Assembly: GCA_021162325.1 (NCBI GenBank)
Contig: JAGGYV010000015.1
Coordinates: forward strand, 1 to 8,190
Origin: Desulfobacteraceae bacterium
GTDB taxonomy: Bacteria > Desulfobacterota > Desulfobacteria > Desulfobacterales > Desulfosalsimonadaceae
Length of the DNA stretch: 8,190 nucleotides
Reading direction: 5' to 3'
Each line of letters starts with the position of its first letter. Within the stretch, counting starts at the first letter, position 1. The notes beneath the pieces were generated by a model. That model was not told where the DNA came from, searched no databases, and saw only the letters and a program-made list of their open reading frames with translations. Shown here one piece after another: positions 6,964 through 8,190 of the stretch. Both the position numbers and the translations under genes were made by a program.

Positions 6964-8190
6964 ATGAGAGAAGCATATATTGTAAGTTCAGTCAGGACTC
7001 CCGGCTGCCGGAGAGGAAAAGGCGCGTTGGCCCAGACACGACCGGAAGATCTGTTGGTTCAGGCCTTGAATGCCGTTGTTGATCGGGCGCCGGGCGTAGA
7101 AAAAAAAGATGTTGAAGATTTGATGATCGGCTGCGCGTTTCCCGAAGCTGAACAGGGATTGAATATCGGCCGCGTGGCTGCACAGATGGCTGGGTTTCCG
7201 GACAGCACCAGCGGCGCAACCGTCAACCGTTTCTGCTCTTCCGGTCTGGAAGGCATTGCCCTTCAGATAATGCGAATTAAAGCCGGATGGTGCGAGGTCG
7301 CTATTGGCGGCGGTGTGGAATCCATGTCCATCGTTCCCATGGGCGGCAATATGCCGCGCCCTCATCCGGAATGGTCACAAAAAAATCCGGATGTTTATAT
7401 TTCTATGGGCATCACCGCTGAAAACGTTGCCAATCGGTATAATATCAGTCGTGAAATGATGGATGAATTTGCCTTTCATTCACAGATGAAGGCATCGAAT
7501 GCCAAGGCAAACAAATTGTATAAGGAAATCGTTCCCACCGAAGCGGTGAAATTTGTTGAAAAAGATGGAGTATGGGAAAAGAAAACGTTTATCCAGGATT
7601 TTGACGATGGAATCCGTGAAACAACGACCATGGAAGGCCTGGCAAAACTCCGGCCAGCGTTTGCTGCCGCTGGGTCCGTGACCGCTGGCAATTCTTCGCA
7701 GACCACCGACGGCTCGGCTGTCAGCATGGTCATGAGTGAAGATGCCGTGAAAAAATTTGGTATTAAACCGATTGCCAAGATTAAAGCTTATGCGGTTGCC
7801 GGTGTTCGTGCCGATGAAATGGGCGTTGGACCGGCTGCTGCGGTTCCCAAAGCTCTGGCCCTGGCTGGTTTAAAAATGGAAGACATCGGACTTTGGGAAC
7901 TCAATGAAGCTTTTGCTTCCCAGTGTATTTATGTCATGCAGCAACTGGGACTGTATGAAAAGAGAGAGCTGTGGGAATCCACTAGTGACAAACGCAATAT
8001 CAATGTTAACGGTGGTGCCATTGCGCTGGGCCATCCCCTGGGATGTACCGGTTCGAAACTGTGTGCCCAGATGATGACCCAAATGAAGGAACGCGGCGTC
8101 AAATACGGCGTTGAGTCCATGTGTATTGGCGGCGGCATGGGTGCTGCAGCGGTATTCGAACCGCTGCAGCACCCATGCCGCCGCCAATAC
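6964..8190 (+). CDS. fadA: Acetyl-CoA C-acyltransferase (FadA-type thiolase), 3' end unreliable
   Basis: This thiolase cleaves 3-ketoacyl-CoA with CoA to acetyl-CoA and a shortened acyl-CoA, the last step of the beta-oxidation spiral. AGGAGG (6950-6955) lies 8 nt before ATG 6964. The nucleophile C91 is in NRFCSSGLEG, and NEAFAS, H357 in GHPLGCTG and C387 in CIGGGMGAA complete the catalytic set. The frame is open to the window edge without a stop. Family members usually end within a few residues of GAAAVFE, which is reached at codon 399 (nt 8160). The final ten codons (8161-8190) are the reverse complement of 8123-8152 and encode unrelated sequence, so the true C-terminus is probably missing and replaced by a fold-back artefact. 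Together with fadN it forms a beta-oxidation pair; an acyl-CoA dehydrogenase could follow beyond the window, but that cannot be seen. Confidence 0.93.
   Translation, partial: MREAYIVSSVRTPGCRRGKGALAQTRPEDLLVQALNAVVDRAPGVEKKDVEDLMIGCAFPEAEQGLNIGRVAAQMAGFPDSTSGATVNRFCSSGLEGIALQIMRIKAGWCEVAIGGGVESMSIVPMGGNMPRPHPEWSQKNPDVYISMGITAENVANRYNISREMMDEFAFHSQMKASNAKANKLYKEIVPTEAVKFVEKDGVWEKKTFIQDFDDGIRETTTMEGLAKLRPAFAAAGSVTAGNSSQTTDGSAVSMVMSEDAVKKFGIKPIAKIKAYAVAGVRADEMGVGPAAAVPKALALAGLKMEDIGLWELNEAFASQCIYVMQQLGLYEKRELWESTSDKRNINVNGGAIALGHPLGCTGSKLCAQMMTQMKERGVKYGVESMCIGGGMGAAAVFEPLQHPCRRQY
8123..8190. repeat. Perfect inverted repeat at the window end (probable chimera)
   Basis: Positions 8123-8153 and 8160-8190 are exact reverse complements (31 bp) around the 6-nt loop ATTCGA. 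The left arm is conserved thiolase coding sequence, including C387. The right arm has no independent coding sense and ends exactly at the last base. A natural terminator would not be expected to mirror catalytic-motif codons so precisely, so an amplification fold-back or an assembly-graph loop is the simplest explanation. Confidence 0.9.

Noticed and set aside
8123..8190. Natural hairpin or terminator at the end of fadA
   Set aside because: The left arm is conserved catalytic coding sequence before the expected stop, the right arm ends at the window edge, and no T-tract is present.

Overview
The window looks like a contig fragment from a sulfate-reducing or syntrophic deltaproteobacterium (Desulfobacterota, most likely Desulfobacteraceae-like). 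Three things suggest this: an HdrA/MvhD iron-sulfur electron-transfer module next to a cytosolic formate dehydrogenase, two UGA-encoded selenoproteins side by side, and a beta-oxidation gene pair whose first member has dehydrogenase-then-hydratase domain order. The taxonomic call is an inference from protein families; no marker gene is present. Every gene is on the plus strand.

Region 1 (1-4396) is a redox module: the 3' end of hdrA, a 161-bp spacer with related short repeats, mvhD, a two-cluster iron-sulfur protein overlapping mvhD by 17 nt, and fdhA. Both mvhD and fdhA are interrupted by one in-frame TGA at a conserved active-site or ligand position, with a hairpin immediately downstream. 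I read both as selenocysteine codons, so each is one gene rather than two broken ORFs. The fdhA hairpin matches the E. coli fdhF SECIS at the key positions U17, G23 and U24. Together the proteins plausibly form a soluble complex in which formate-derived electrons pass from FdhA through the iron-sulfur protein and MvhD to the HdrA flavin for bifurcation or confurcation.

Region 2 (4397-4517) is a 121-bp AT-rich spacer that probably separates transcription units. It holds an exact TTGACA hexamer but no convincing -10.

Region 3 (4518-8190) is a fatty-acid beta-oxidation pair: a FadN-type 3-hydroxyacyl-CoA dehydrogenase/enoyl-CoA hydratase and a FadA-type thiolase, 37 bp apart. Together they cover hydration, dehydrogenation and thiolysis of acyl-CoA. 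Reducing equivalents from such oxidation could feed a redox module like region 1, but that link is inference.

The last 68 bp are a perfect inverted repeat (31-bp arms, 6-nt loop). Its left arm is the conserved thiolase C-terminal coding sequence and its right arm ends exactly at the window edge. This is most likely a fold-back amplification or assembly artefact, so the last ten thiolase codons should not be trusted.
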